Positions 27,869-36,350 of a stretch of 64,000 bases of DNA are shown piece after piece. This DNA comes from Lachnospiraceae bacterium AC2028 (GTDB lineage Bacteria; Bacillota; Clostridia; Lachnospirales; Lachnospiraceae), in assembly GCA_000702685.1 (NCBI GenBank), contig JNJD01000009.1, positions 1-64,000 on the forward strand, written 5' to 3'. How positions within the stretch are numbered: the first letter of the stretch is position 1; each line of letters begins with the position of its first letter. Both the position numbers and the translations under genes were made by a program. Under the pieces are notes generated by a model. It ran no database searches and was not told the origin of the DNA. It saw only the letters and a list, made by a program, of their open reading frames with translations.

Positions 27869-28417
27869 ATGTACCTGAACAAACTCAAGATTGAATCCAC
27901 AAAAGCATTATGCAATATCCTTATCGGGGTCAGCAGCATTTTCTGGTTCCTGATGCTCCTGTTTTTCATCTATTCGTTCACGACTGTTCCGGAGTACGGG
28001 ATCATGGCACTGATCGCAGGGGGAATCTGCGTTGTTTTCCTCGGCGGCATCGCATCGATACTTACTTTCCCGCCTATCATCCTCAAGGGAAGGATGTACC
28101 GTGCTGAGAAATACAACCGGATCTTCGAAGAGGACTATGACGGAATGGTTCCCTATTCTGCACTGGAAAAGCTCACCGGCTTTACCGGTTCGAAAGTAAG
28201 GAACGATATCCGCGTTCTCGTTAAGAGGAACATCCTCCGCAACGTTACATTCGGATGGCAGGGTGCGATGGTGATCATGAAGCCCGAGACACAGGGCGAT
28301 TTCATTCATGTTGACTGCCCGCACTGCGGAGCGCCCATACCGATGAGAGTCGGCGGCGGTGCAAGATGCGAACATTGCGGAACCTATTTAAGATCGGAGT
28401 CTGAGTATGTACATTAA
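27869..28417 (+). CDS. membrane protein with cytosolic helical domain and zinc ribbon (copy 1)
   Basis: A 182-residue protein not assigned to a named family. Two membrane helices (about 18-40 and 48-70) are followed by a domain of winged-helix-like spacing (DGMVPYSALEKLTGFTGSKVRNDIRVLVKR) and a C-terminal zinc ribbon CPHCGAPIPMRVGGGARCEHC. It overlaps the next gene, which encodes the same architecture. The ribosome site is GGGGGAG. It may sense or regulate at the membrane (inference). Confidence 0.7.
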   Translation: MYLNKLKIESTKALCNILIGVSSIFWFLMLLFFIYSFTTVPEYGIMALIAGGICVVFLGGIASILTFPPIILKGRMYRAEKYNRIFEEDYDGMVPYSALEKLTGFTGSKVRNDIRVLVKRNILRNVTFGWQGAMVIMKPETQGDFIHVDCPHCGAPIPMRVGGGARCEHCGTYLRSESEYVH

Positions 28418-28949
28418 TATGTCAAAGCTTTATGTCCAGATGGCTATCTGGTCGGTTATCTGTGTTCCCGCAGCTACGTCAATATTCGTCTTTATCGGAA
28501 CAATGTGCGAATACGGTGATGCGGGTACCGTTCCCATCTTCCTGATATTTACCGCAGCGGCGCTTGCACTGGTGCTCAATTATATCAAAACGATGGTATA
28601 TATCGGACGTATGAAGGCACTCGATGATGTATGCCGCTCCGATGACGACGGATCCGTTCCCATGAGCCAGATCGCGGAATATATGCATACGACCAAAGAG
28701 AAGGTCATGCGTCTCAAGAACTACGGTGAGAAAAAGAAGATCCTCATCAACCTCGTCTACGATGCACAGGGAGACAGACTCATCCTCACCGACAGATACA
28801 ACCCCGCAAATGCCGCTAAGGACAAACCTTTCGTCGGAATGGCATGTCCCGGATGCAACGCAAGCCTCAAGATCAGGGCAACCACCACAGGCATCTGCCC
28901 TTACTGCGGCCGCAGCGTTACCGCACCGAATATAATAATAGGCCAATAA
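28407..28949 (+). CDS. membrane protein with cytosolic helical domain and zinc ribbon (copy 2)
   Basis: A 180-residue paralogue of the preceding protein. It has two membrane helices (about 8-33 and 43-65), the motif DDGSVPMSQIAEYMHTTKEKV and a C-terminal ribbon CPGCNASLKIRATTTGICPYC. The DGxVPxSxI...KV...KKxIL pattern is shared with copy 1, although overall similarity is low. The 11-base overlap suggests coupled synthesis of a hetero-complex. A terminator follows and an ABC transporter operon lies downstream. Confidence 0.7.
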   Translation: MYINMSKLYVQMAIWSVICVPAATSIFVFIGTMCEYGDAGTVPIFLIFTAAALALVLNYIKTMVYIGRMKALDDVCRSDDDGSVPMSQIAEYMHTTKEKVMRLKNYGEKKKILINLVYDAQGDRLILTDRYNPANAAKDKPFVGMACPGCNASLKIRATTTGICPYCGRSVTAPNIIIGQ

Positions 28950-28954
28950 ATCAT

Positions 28955-28986
28955 AAAAACAGCTGCTCGAAAGAGCAGCTGTTTTT
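28955..28986 (+). terminator. terminator after the zinc-ribbon pair
   Basis: A perfect 14-bp stem AAAAACAGCTGCTC with GAGCAGCTGTTTTT and a GAAA loop. The symmetric A/T flanks would allow function in both directions. Confidence 0.93.
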
Positions 28987-28989
28987 ATG

Positions 28990-29028
28990 TTGACAAGTAA
29001 ATATAATTATGATATCAATATGATATCA
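28990..29028 (+). promoter_or_regulatory. promoter/operator region of the ABC-2 type transporter
   Basis: A TTGACA -35 (28990-28995) is followed by two copies of ATGATATCA exactly 11 bases apart (29009-29017 and 29020-29028). Each contains the palindrome GATATC. One helical turn of spacing suggests a dimeric regulator site over the promoter. The -10 is not clear. Confidence 0.45.
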
Positions 29029-29062
29029 GATATAAACAACCCGACCTGAAAGGACGGAAAAC

Positions 29063-29791
29063 ATGGGAAACACAGTACTTGAGATCAAAAACTACACCAA
29101 ATCATACGGCGGCGGCAAGATCGCTGCGGACAACGTATCCCTCACCGTGGAAGCCGGCGACATCTTCGGATTCATCGGACATAACGGAGCGGGTAAGTCC
29201 ACAACCATCCGCGCTGTGGTAGGCGTCCTTGATTTCACCGAAGGCGAGATCTTCATCGACGGTCATTCAGTCAAGACCGAGCCCATAGAGTGCAAGAAGG
29301 TCACCGCATACATCCCCGATAATCCGGACCTTTACGAGAATCTCACCGGCATTCAGTACCTGAACTTCGTGGCAGATGTCTTCGGTATCGGTGCTAAGGA
29401 CAGAGAGGATCTGATCAAGAAGTACGCGGATGCATTCGAGATAACCGATTCGCTCGGCGACCTCATCAGCTCCTACTCACACGGTATGAAGCAGAAGGTC
29501 GCGATCATCGGAGCACTGATCCACAGCCCCAAGCTCCTGGTACTCGACGAGCCCTTCGTCGGACTAGATCCCAAGGCAGCCTTCAAGCTCAAGGAGATCA
29601 TGCACGAGATGTGCGAAAACGGAACCGCGATATTCTTCTCAACCCACGTACTCGATGTTGCCGAGAAGCTCTGCAACAAGGTTGCGATCATAAAGCAGGG
29701 CAGGATCATCGATGTCGGCACCATGGAGGAACTTACGGAAGGCCACTCACTCGAGGAGGTATTCCTGGAGGCGGACAATGAAGAAAAATAA
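29063..29791 (+). CDS. ABC transporter ATP-binding protein
   Basis: A 242-residue ATPase with Walker A GHNGAGKST, a weak signature SYSHGMKQK and Walker B LLVLDEPFVGLDP. The non-classical signature and length fit the ABC-2 (drug/lantibiotic export) group. It overlaps the permease gene by 14 bases. The substrate is unknown. Confidence 0.9.
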   Translation: MGNTVLEIKNYTKSYGGGKIAADNVSLTVEAGDIFGFIGHNGAGKSTTIRAVVGVLDFTEGEIFIDGHSVKTEPIECKKVTAYIPDNPDLYENLTGIQYLNFVADVFGIGAKDREDLIKKYADAFEITDSLGDLISSYSHGMKQKVAIIGALIHSPKLLVLDEPFVGLDPKAAFKLKEIMHEMCENGTAIFFSTHVLDVAEKLCNKVAIIKQGRIIDVGTMEELTEGHSLEEVFLEADNEEK

Positions 29792-31379
29792 CATTCTTCT
29801 TAAAACCCTGTTAATGTCGACAAGTTCGTTCAACATTTTCAGGTATACAACTGATAAAAAGAAAAAAGGTAAGATCGTCGGCGCCTTCTTCGGTCTCCTT
29901 ATCCTCTATGCAATGCTCATGTTCTACTTCATAGCGGCATGCGTCGGATACGGCAAGATCGGCCTCATCGATTCGGCACCGGTTTTGTGCGCACTCTCCA
30001 TCAGCGCCATGGCATTTATCTTCACCTTCTTCAAGACGAACGGTTATCTGTTCAACTTCAAGGAATATGACATGCTCATGGCACTGCCCTTCGAGGCGAA
30101 GACCGTTGCTTCATGCAAGTTCCTTTACATGTATATAAAGAGCCTCGGATGGTATATGAGCATATCGCTCTCCATGATGATAGGATACGGAATATACGCA
30201 AAACCCGGGATCATCACCTACATCCTCTGGATCGTGCTTTCGCTCTTCCTTCCCATAATCCCGATGCTCGCAGCGTCGTTCCTCGGATTCATCATCGCAA
30301 GGATCAGCGCCGGATTCAGGAGGACCAATATCGTTCAGACAATCCTTTCGGTAGCCCTCGTGCTCTTCGCATTCTCCATACGTTTCATCATGGAGGACCT
30401 GTTTAGGAACAATAAGGTGGAAGAAGTCCTCACCGATATGAGCGGCGTAACGGATAACATGGCGGGTTATTACCTTCCCGCAAAGTGGTTCGCGAATGCG
30501 ATAACAGGATCCGGAATCTCGGATGCACTGCTCCTTGTAGGATCATCGGTCATCCTTTTCACCGTAGTCTTTATGATCGTCGGAAGATCCTACAGGAATA
30601 TCAATTCATCCCTTAAGAATCATGCCGCATCGAAGAACTACAGCATGACTGCCCAGAAGACCAAGAGCGTGCTGAACTCCATAGCCTTCAAGGAGCTTAA
30701 GAGAATGACCGGCTCCACAGCATATATGGTAAACGGCGGAATGGGCCAGATCCTCTGCACCATAGCCGGAATCCTCGTACTGATCGTCGGATTCGACAAC
30801 GCGGTCACAATGATCACACAGAATGCTCCCTTCGACCATGCGATAATAAGGCCCGCGATACCGTTCATCATATATTTCTTCATAGGAATGGTTGCCACCA
30901 CTGCATGTTCTCCTTCCCTTGAAGGCAAGAACTACTGGATCGTAAAGAGCCTTCCCATCAGCACCGAGACACTGTATAAGGGCAAGATGCTCTTCAATAT
31001 GTACATCACGGTTCCCTTTATGACATTCGGGATCCTGTGCCTGTGCATATCGGCGAGGGTACCGGTGCTCGAAACGATCCTTTACATCATCCTCGGCTTC
31101 GCGCTCTGCGCATTCTCCACAGCCTGGGGCTGCGTATGCGGCGTAAAGCACTTGAAGCTCGACTGGGAAAATGAGATCGAAGTCATCAAGCAGAGTGCAG
31201 CCGTTGCAATATATATGTTCCCCAATATGATCGTTACCATGGGACTTATCGTCCTGGTAGTCGTACTCGGAATGCATATGTCCCACAATCTGATAGCGGT
31301 CATACTCATAGCGATCGCATCCGCACTCGCAGCACTCAGCTACTTAAGGGTGATGGCGCTTGCGAAAAAGAATAAGTAA
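29778..31379 (+). CDS. ABC-2 type transporter permease
   Basis: A 533-residue membrane protein with about 12 hydrophobic segments in two groups (about 25-290 and 350-530). The start is the ATG at GGAGGCGGACA-ATG within the ATPase gene; longer reading-frame starts lie deep in that gene. It works with the preceding ATPase. It has no substrate-binding protein, so export is likelier than import. Confidence 0.85.
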   Translation: MKKNNILLKTLLMSTSSFNIFRYTTDKKKKGKIVGAFFGLLILYAMLMFYFIAACVGYGKIGLIDSAPVLCALSISAMAFIFTFFKTNGYLFNFKEYDMLMALPFEAKTVASCKFLYMYIKSLGWYMSISLSMMIGYGIYAKPGIITYILWIVLSLFLPIIPMLAASFLGFIIARISAGFRRTNIVQTILSVALVLFAFSIRFIMEDLFRNNKVEEVLTDMSGVTDNMAGYYLPAKWFANAITGSGISDALLLVGSSVILFTVVFMIVGRSYRNINSSLKNHAASKNYSMTAQKTKSVLNSIAFKELKRMTGSTAYMVNGGMGQILCTIAGILVLIVGFDNAVTMITQNAPFDHAIIRPAIPFIIYFFIGMVATTACSPSLEGKNYWIVKSLPISTETLYKGKMLFNMYITVPFMTFGILCLCISARVPVLETILYIILGFALCAFSTAWGCVCGVKHLKLDWENEIEVIKQSAAVAIYMFPNMIVTMGLIVLVVVLGMHMSHNLIAVILIAIASALAALSYLRVMALAKKNK

Positions 31380-31407
31380 CCAATGTACACACATAGGAGG
31401 CAGTACA

Positions 31408-32427
31408 ATGAATAATCAGGTTCAGGAAAAGATCATTAAAGGTCATAAGACCGGAGGCTTAGTCCTCTTTCTTACCATCGTGGCATATATTGCCGCAGGT
31501 CCCGTGCTCGGCATGTGCGCAAGCGCAGGCCTCTGGCCCGTCTCGGTTCTCTGCGGACTGTATCTCGGCCTCGGCTGGATCTTCTGGCTCGGCCTTAAGG
31601 TTTTAAAGCCCAATGAGGCACTCGTTCTTACTCTCTTCGGTAAGTATGTGGGAACCTTAAAGGGCGACGGATTCTTTTTCGTCAATCCCTTCTGCACAGC
31701 TTTTAACCCCGCAGCAGGCACCAAGCTCGGACAGAGCGGCGATGTAAAGCCCTCATCATCACCTCTTACCGTAAGTGCATCCGGCACCACCGTTTCATCT
31801 GCCGAGCTTATGAGCAAGAAGATCTCCCTCAAGGTAATGACCCTTTCCAACAGCAAGCAGAAGGTCAATGACGTTCTCGGTAATCCCGTTGAAGTCGCAG
31901 TCGCTGTCATGTGGAGAGTCAAGGATACCGCCAAGGCAGTATTCGAGGTTGATAACTTCAAAGAGTATCTTTCACTTCAGTGCGATACCGCAGTCCGTAA
32001 CGTAGTAAAGATCTATCCCTACGACGTAACCGACAACGTAGACACCACCGGTGACGGCGAAGCAGATGACGGAAGCCTCAGAGGTTCGACCGAGCTCGTT
32101 GCAAGCCGTATCAAGGACGAGATCCAGAGCAAGGTAGAGAGTGCCGGACTTGAGATCGTTGATGCACGTATCACCTACCTCGCATACGCTCCCGAGATCG
32201 CAGCCGCAATGCTCCAGAGACAGCAGGCAGCAGCAGTCGTCGATGCAAGAAAGCTCATCGTAGACGGTGCGGTCGGCATGGTCGAGCTCGCACTTGAGCG
32301 TCTCAATGAAAAGAACACCGTTGTGCTGGATGAAGAAAGAAAGGCTGCCATGGTATCCAACCTGCTCGTAGTACTTTGCGGAAACCATGATGCACAGCCC
32401 GTGGTTAATTCAGGGAGTCTTTACTAA
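31408..32427 (+). CDS. SPFH/Band 7 domain membrane protein
   Basis: A 339-residue protein with two N-terminal membrane helices (about 14-65) followed by a Band 7/SPFH domain ([16 protein letters not shown] ... [23 protein letters not shown]) and a helix rich in Ala, Gln and Glu ([20 protein letters not shown]). SPFH proteins form large rings in membranes and organise microdomains. It has an AGGAGG site. The next gene starts at TAATG and encodes a small ribbon-helix-helix protein, a pairing typical of this SPFH subtype. Confidence 0.88.
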   Translation: MNNQVQEKIIKGHKTGGLVLFLTIVAYIAAGPVLGMCASAGLWPVSVLCGLYLGLGWIFWLGLKVLKPNEALVLTLFGKYVGTLKGDGFFFVNPFCTAFNPAAGTKLGQSGDVKPSSSPLTVSASGTTVSSAELMSKKISLKVMTLSNSKQKVNDVLGNPVEVAVAVMWRVKDTAKAVFEVDNFKEYLSLQCDTAVRNVVKIYPYDVTDNVDTTGDGEADDGSLRGSTELVASRIKDEIQSKVESAGLEIVDARITYLAYAPEIAAAMLQRQQAAAVVDARKLIVDGAVGMVELALERLNEKNTVVLDEERKAAMVSNLLVVLCGNHDAQPVVNSGSLY

Positions 32428-32636
32428 TGGCTGAAAAGAAGCAGGTCCCACTCAGACTGTCGGAAAAACTGTATAACGCCCTTGCAGAATGGGCCGAGGA
32501 TGACTTCCGCTCCGTGAACGGACAGATCGAGTATCTGCTCACGGAGTGTGTGAAGCAGCGCAAGAAGAACGGCAAGTACGTCGGCCGGGACATCGATGCA
32601 CCGCTTGATATCGTTATCGAGGATAAAAAAGGATGA
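32427..32636 (+). CDS. small Arc-type ribbon-helix-helix protein
   Basis: A 69-residue protein, [39 protein letters not shown], a standard Arc/MetJ-type ribbon-helix-helix fold in which the first strand carries Gln/Pro/Arg. It is coupled by one-base overlap to the SPFH gene and by ATGA to the next. It may be a repressor of this operon or an SPFH partner; no toxin gene is adjacent. Confidence 0.8.
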   Translation: MAEKKQVPLRLSEKLYNALAEWAEDDFRSVNGQIEYLLTECVKQRKKNGKYVGRDIDAPLDIVIEDKKG

Positions 32637-33112
32637 TCAATAAACCTTATCTGACCATGAAGCATGTCATTCCGGAGATCATCGCACTGGTTCTCGCGGT
32701 GCTGAACCTCGTATTCGTGATCATTTTTATAAATGTTACGCATACCGATCTCCTTGCCGAGATACAAAGTGAAGGATATGACAGCTTCGGTTCGCTTGCC
32801 GCGCTTCTGGTGATGGCGATCATATTCATCCTCGGAACGCTGACCGGCATTGCCGCCAATCACTTCATGCCGAGCGGTTTGTACAGACTGCCGTTCAGGG
32901 TCAATCCGGAGAAGTACAATGAAGTAATGTACTTCGTAACCCTGGGAACGGCCGTTAATCTGCTGGAGATATCCATGTGGGTATGCTTCTTCAGCGTCAT
33001 ATGGGCACTCGGGGTGGGCCCTTTGCAGGTTCCTTCCGTGATACTCCTGCTCGTGATCGCAATTCCGACATCCTTAATCTTTACCGCACTCGCATACCGG
33101 CACAACAAATAA
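32633..33112 (+). CDS. DUF1648-like integral membrane protein
   Basis: A 159-residue protein with four predicted membrane helices (about 10-33, 48-70, 98-122, 128-152). The motif [13 protein letters not shown] between helices 2 and 3 is reminiscent of DUF1648/SdpI-like proteins, but assignment is tentative. It ends the SPFH-RHH-membrane operon just before a strong terminator. Confidence 0.7.
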   Translation: MINKPYLTMKHVIPEIIALVLAVLNLVFVIIFINVTHTDLLAEIQSEGYDSFGSLAALLVMAIIFILGTLTGIAANHFMPSGLYRLPFRVNPEKYNEVMYFVTLGTAVNLLEISMWVCFFSVIWALGVGPLQVPSVILLLVIAIPTSLIFTALAYRHNK

Positions 33113-33125
33113 ACAGCTCTTACCG

Positions 33126-33156
33126 CACCCGGGAATCCCTCCCGGGTGTTTTTATG
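33126..33156 (+). terminator. terminator, left copy of a 31-bp direct repeat
   Basis: The stem CACCCGGGA pairs with TCCCGGGTG (9 bp), followed by five T's. The 31 bases 33126-33156 recur identically at 35203-35233. Confidence 0.92.
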
Positions 33157-33170
33157 CCTGAATCGGGTGC

Positions 33171-33256
33171 TTGTCTTGTGAATAAGACAAAAACAGGCCA
33201 ATATTGTCTTGCACACAAGACAAAAATAAGGTAATATTGTCTTGCAGACAAGACAA
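33171..33256 (+). repeat. three palindromic operators at exact 33-bp spacing
   Basis: The inverted repeat TTGTCTTG-N4-CAAGACAA occurs at 33171-33190 (one mismatch in the right arm), 33204-33223 and 33237-33256. The starts are exactly 33 bases apart, about three helical turns. The third copy runs straight into TATACT (33257-33262), a likely -10 of the ATPase gene, so a bound protein should block transcription. No regulator gene adjoins. Confidence 0.85.
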
Positions 33257-33281
33257 TATACTCTTTCGAACGGAGGATTAT

Positions 33282-34547
33282 ATGAACAGAGACATTCTGA
33301 AACAGGTAATAATTGATCAAAAAGAAGAATATCTGAGCAATCCGATGATCAGACGGGATGTTGTGTTGGAAGAGAACATAAATTACTGTTTTGTCGGAAT
33401 AAGGCGAACCGGAAAATCATATATGATGTATCAGCAGATCCGAAATCTGACTGATTCAGGGATCTCTCTCAATGAGATTCTTTATGTGAATTTTGAAGAT
33501 GAGCGTTTATTGGAAGTCAGTGCTGAAGATCTGAACGTGATCCTTGAGATAGGACTTGAAATGTCCGGAGAAGGTAAAAAGCCTTATGTATTTCTGGATG
33601 AGATCCAGAATGTCTCAGGATGGGAGAAGTTTGTCAGACGACTCGCTGATATGAAATACAGGGTAAATATTACCGGAAGCAACAGTAAGATGCTGAGTCA
33701 TGAGATTGCATCCACTCTGGGTGGACGTTTTATGGTTGTTCAGGTATTCCCATATAATTTCACAGAGTATCTGAATGCACTGGGCAGAAACAAAGATTAT
33801 CATCAGGTTCTGAGCACTTTGGACAAAGCAGATATCAGCAAATGCTACGAGCAATATGTTAAATACGGTGCATTCCCCGAACTGGTTGATATTCAGAAAA
33901 AGCGGGATTATCTGAACAATATATATCAGACCATCTATATAGGAGACATCCTGGCAAGAAACAATATATCCAACGATTTTGCCGTCAGACTGATCCTGAA
34001 AAAAATCGCAGAATCTGTAATGAAGCCGATATCATACAGCAGACTGACCAATATTCTGAAAAGCTCGGGAACCGCGATCGGAAAACAGACCGTTATCAAC
34101 TATGTCGGATATATGATGGACTCCTATCTGCTTTTTGCTGTACAGAATTATGCGGCAAAGCTTGTTGAAAAGGAAACATCTCCCAAATACTATTTTATGG
34201 ACACCGGACTATTAGGACTTCTTACGATGGATTCCGATACCGCTCAGCTGGAGAATCTGGTAGCCATAGAATTGATCAGACGCTTCGGTGCCGGAAATGT
34301 TTACTATTTCGAAAGCAATGTAGAGATTGACTTCTATGTTCCGGAGGAAAAACTGGCAATACAGGTCAGCTACAGCATTTCGAATGATGTGAGTACAAAA
34401 GAAAGAGAATTGAATGCATTCGATAAGCTTCAGAATTTCCTTCCGGGGACAAGATTTCTTATGATCACCAACAGCGAAGAAACCGAGATTGAATATAACA
34501 ACATTCACGTGGATGTTGTTCCTGCATGGAAGTGGCTGATGAAGTGA
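33282..34547 (+). CDS. ATP-binding protein with DUF4143 (AAA ATPase)
   Basis: A 421-residue protein. The AAA domain has Walker A GIRRTGKSYMM near residue 40, Walker B KPYVFLDEIQNV near 107 and ITGSNSKML as sensor 1. The C-terminal DUF4143 region (about 200-400) resembles a nuclease-like fold with YYFESNVEIDFYVPEEKLAIQV. The family is common in gut bacteria and archaea but lacks a settled function. The ATG has CGGAGG. The gene is more AT-rich than its left neighbours and lies between copies of the same terminator, suggesting insertion. Confidence 0.9.
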   Translation: MNRDILKQVIIDQKEEYLSNPMIRRDVVLEENINYCFVGIRRTGKSYMMYQQIRNLTDSGISLNEILYVNFEDERLLEVSAEDLNVILEIGLEMSGEGKKPYVFLDEIQNVSGWEKFVRRLADMKYRVNITGSNSKMLSHEIASTLGGRFMVVQVFPYNFTEYLNALGRNKDYHQVLSTLDKADISKCYEQYVKYGAFPELVDIQKKRDYLNNIYQTIYIGDILARNNISNDFAVRLILKKIAESVMKPISYSRLTNILKSSGTAIGKQTVINYVGYMMDSYLLFAVQNYAAKLVEKETSPKYYFMDTGLLGLLTMDSDTAQLENLVAIELIRRFGAGNVYYFESNVEIDFYVPEEKLAIQVSYSISNDVSTKERELNAFDKLQNFLPGTRFLMITNSEETEIEYNNIHVDVVPAWKWLMK

Positions 34548-34563
34548 AAGGTATTATTCCGGT

Positions 34564-34710
34564 TTGAATCGGAATGAATTCTGTGATTGGCTTGATATTC
34601 CTTATCGTACATTGCAGGAGTGGGAGCGGGGAGGAAGAGTGATGCCTAAATATGTTTTGAACCTGATAGCATATAAAGTTCGAATGGAGAAGGCTGCAGG
34701 CCGGATCTGA
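34564..34710 (+). pseudogene. truncated helix-turn-helix gene
   Basis: The frame reads NRNEFCDWLDIPYRTLQEWE followed by RVMPKYVLNLIAYKVRMEK and a stop. This is the core of a small XRE-type protein seen in many Clostridia. The first helix is missing: the frame is open only from 34543, and the only nearby start is a TTG at 34564 without a ribosome site. Probably a 5'-truncated remnant. Confidence 0.65.
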
Positions 34711-34734
34711 AGACCACATGGCAATTTCCGCTGT

Positions 34735-34780
34735 TTGACAATCAATAACCGGAATGATACAATGCAACTGAAAATCAGTT
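34735..34780 (+). promoter_or_regulatory. hicB promoter with adjoining palindrome
   Basis: TTGACA (34735-34740), 17-base spacer, TACAAT (34758-34763): a near-consensus promoter. Immediately downstream AACTGA-AAA-TCAGTT (34766-34780) is a perfect palindrome at about +1, a likely self-repression site for the RHH domain of HicB (inference). Confidence 0.72.
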
Positions 34781-34838
34781 ACAGGTATCAGATCAAAATG
34801 ATCATCGAGTTTTTGAGAGAGGTTGGTGAGATATAACC

Positions 34839-35183
34839 ATGGATTCCTTAATGGAGTATAAGGGCTATCACGCAAAGATCGATTTTGATAATGACGATGA
34901 CATCTTTGTGGGGAGGGTTATAGGAATAAACGATTCCATTGGTTTTCACGGTAAATCAGTGCGTGAATTGACATTGGCTTTTCATGACGCTGTAGATAAC
35001 TACCTGGAGTATTGTAAACAGGCCGGTAAAGTTCCCGAAAAAGAATACAAAGGTTCGTTCAATGTGCGTATTAAGCCCGAACAACACAAGAAGATAGCTC
35101 TTCATGCTGCTAATGAGGGAATTACGATAAATCAATTCGTATCCCGTGCTATAGATGATGAACTGGAGCTATTGGAAGGATAA
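34839..35183 (+). CDS. orphan HicB-family antitoxin
   Basis: A 114-residue protein with a HicB RNase-H-like N-domain (YKGYHAKIDFDNDDDIFVGRV ... FHDAVDNYLEYC) and a C-terminal ribbon-helix-helix (FNVRIKPEQHKKIALHAANE). HicB normally neutralises the HicA mRNase. No hicA-like ORF with its typical dsRBD-like motif is present within 300 bases on either side, so this is an orphan or has lost its toxin. Confidence 0.88.
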   Translation: MDSLMEYKGYHAKIDFDNDDDIFVGRVIGINDSIGFHGKSVRELTLAFHDAVDNYLEYCKQAGKVPEKEYKGSFNVRIKPEQHKKIALHAANEGITINQFVSRAIDDELELLEG

Positions 35184-35202
35184 ATAAGTATAAGAATTAT
35201 TC

Positions 35203-35233
35203 CACCCGGGAATCCCTCCCGGGTGTTTTTATG
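35203..35233 (+). terminator. terminator, right copy of a 31-bp direct repeat
   Basis: Identical over 31 bases to 33126-33156, including stem, loop and T run. It terminates hicB transcription. Confidence 0.92.
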
Positions 35234-35279
35234 TTTTTAGAGAGCAATTATGTGACTTCCCGCCCCGTGCATACGTCTG

Positions 35280-35312
35280 TATAATTGTAAGGAGAGGGCG
35301 GATCGTCCGCCC
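35280..35312 (+). promoter_or_regulatory. -10 box and 5'-UTR hairpin of the lipoprotein gene
   Basis: TATAAT at 35280-35285 with no good -35. A perfect 7-bp hairpin (GGGCGGA/TCCGCCC, 35296-35312) ends where the ribosome site GGGAG begins, so it could mask or present it. Confidence 0.5.
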
Positions 35313-35323
35313 GGGAGAACATT

Positions 35324-36163
35324 ATGAAGAAAATAATCCTGATGATCGCAGCACTCCTGCTTATGACCGGATGCGGAAAACCGCATGAATATACCCTCAC
35401 GGAAGAGGAATACGAAAGGCTCATTACTCTTGACGGCCCGATGTTCAGATACGGCCGTCACAGTAACGATCTTGTTTTCGGACAGGACGATTATTGGGAG
35501 GGAAGCGGTTTTACCGTTTACTATGACGGCACCATAGAAGGGTACACATCCTACAACCTCTCCGGAGCGTTCACATCATCCGCAACCCTGGAAAAGGAAG
35601 ACTATATCACCATATACGAGTTCTGCAGAAACTGGATGCAGAGCGATATGAACGGAGCATACGACTATGGCGGATGCGAACAGGATTCCTACAGCTTCGA
35701 CTTCTATGATGAGGAGGGCGAGCGGCACAGCCTCTACTACACGGACAATATCGATGACGATAAGCTGCAGGAGATCGTAGGTATCTACAATAAATACGAT
35801 ATTAAGATTGAGGTGAATCTGGTATTCAACGTCTTTCAATACCTTGCCGATCCGGGCACTCCGGACCTGTTTGTCACAGAATACAACGAGGCCAAAAACA
35901 CCGGCTATAAATACGAATGCAGGTACGACGGTACTATGTTATTCGGCGGTGAGCAATGTGAGGACCTGGACTGGTATGTCTATATCCGCCCCGCTGATTC
36001 TGCGGAAAGTAAGGAGCCGTTCATACTGCAGACATTGCCCGAAACAAGCCTTGAAGAGTATGAAGTAAAGAAGGGAGACGTGATATTCGTTTATCCCGAG
36101 TATCACGGAGAAGGCGAACCTCCGGAAACCCATATGTGGGGCTACTACTTCCAACTGTATTGA
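35324..36163 (+). CDS. putative lipoprotein, function unknown
   Basis: A 279-residue secreted protein. The signal peptide MKKIILMIAALLLMTGCG has a lipobox (LMTGC), with Cys17 as the lipidated residue. The mature part is acidic, with many Tyr and Asp, and has no recognised domain. It has its own terminator downstream, so it is probably a single-gene unit. Confidence 0.82.
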   Translation: MKKIILMIAALLLMTGCGKPHEYTLTEEEYERLITLDGPMFRYGRHSNDLVFGQDDYWEGSGFTVYYDGTIEGYTSYNLSGAFTSSATLEKEDYITIYEFCRNWMQSDMNGAYDYGGCEQDSYSFDFYDEEGERHSLYYTDNIDDDKLQEIVGIYNKYDIKIEVNLVFNVFQYLADPGTPDLFVTEYNEAKNTGYKYECRYDGTMLFGGEQCEDLDWYVYIRPADSAESKEPFILQTLPETSLEEYEVKKGDVIFVYPEYHGEGEPPETHMWGYYFQLY

Positions 36164-36205
36164 CAGAAACCGTACCTGTAAAAGAAAACCTTTGGAATAA
36201 AGCGG

Positions 36206-36232
36206 AAACGGCGGACTTGGTCCGTCGTTTTT
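36206..36232 (+). terminator. terminator after the lipoprotein gene
   Basis: An 11-bp stem AAACGGCGGAC with GTCCGTCGTTT (one G-T pair), loop TTG, then T's. Confidence 0.85.
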
Positions 36233-36243
36233 GCATTTCACCC

Positions 36244-36272
36244 ACCGATTTTCGCCACTTACCGATAATCGC
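36244..36272 (+). promoter_or_regulatory. direct repeat upstream of LytTR gene
   Basis: ACCGATTTTCGC (36244-36255) and ACCGATAATCGC (36261-36272) are direct repeats 17 bases apart. LytTR proteins bind imperfect direct repeats, so this may be the autoregulatory site of the next gene (inference). Confidence 0.4.
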
Positions 36273-36350
36273 AAGACAAAAGCCGGGGCATGTTGTATCA
36301 TCACATCATCAAAAGGATGCATCCCTTAGAGATAAGAAAGGAGAGCGGGA

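Noticed and set aside
33171-33256. The three repeats as a short CRISPR array
   Set aside because: The period of 33 bases contains a palindrome plus 13 bases of similar, not unique, sequence. There are no cas genes and no unique spacers.
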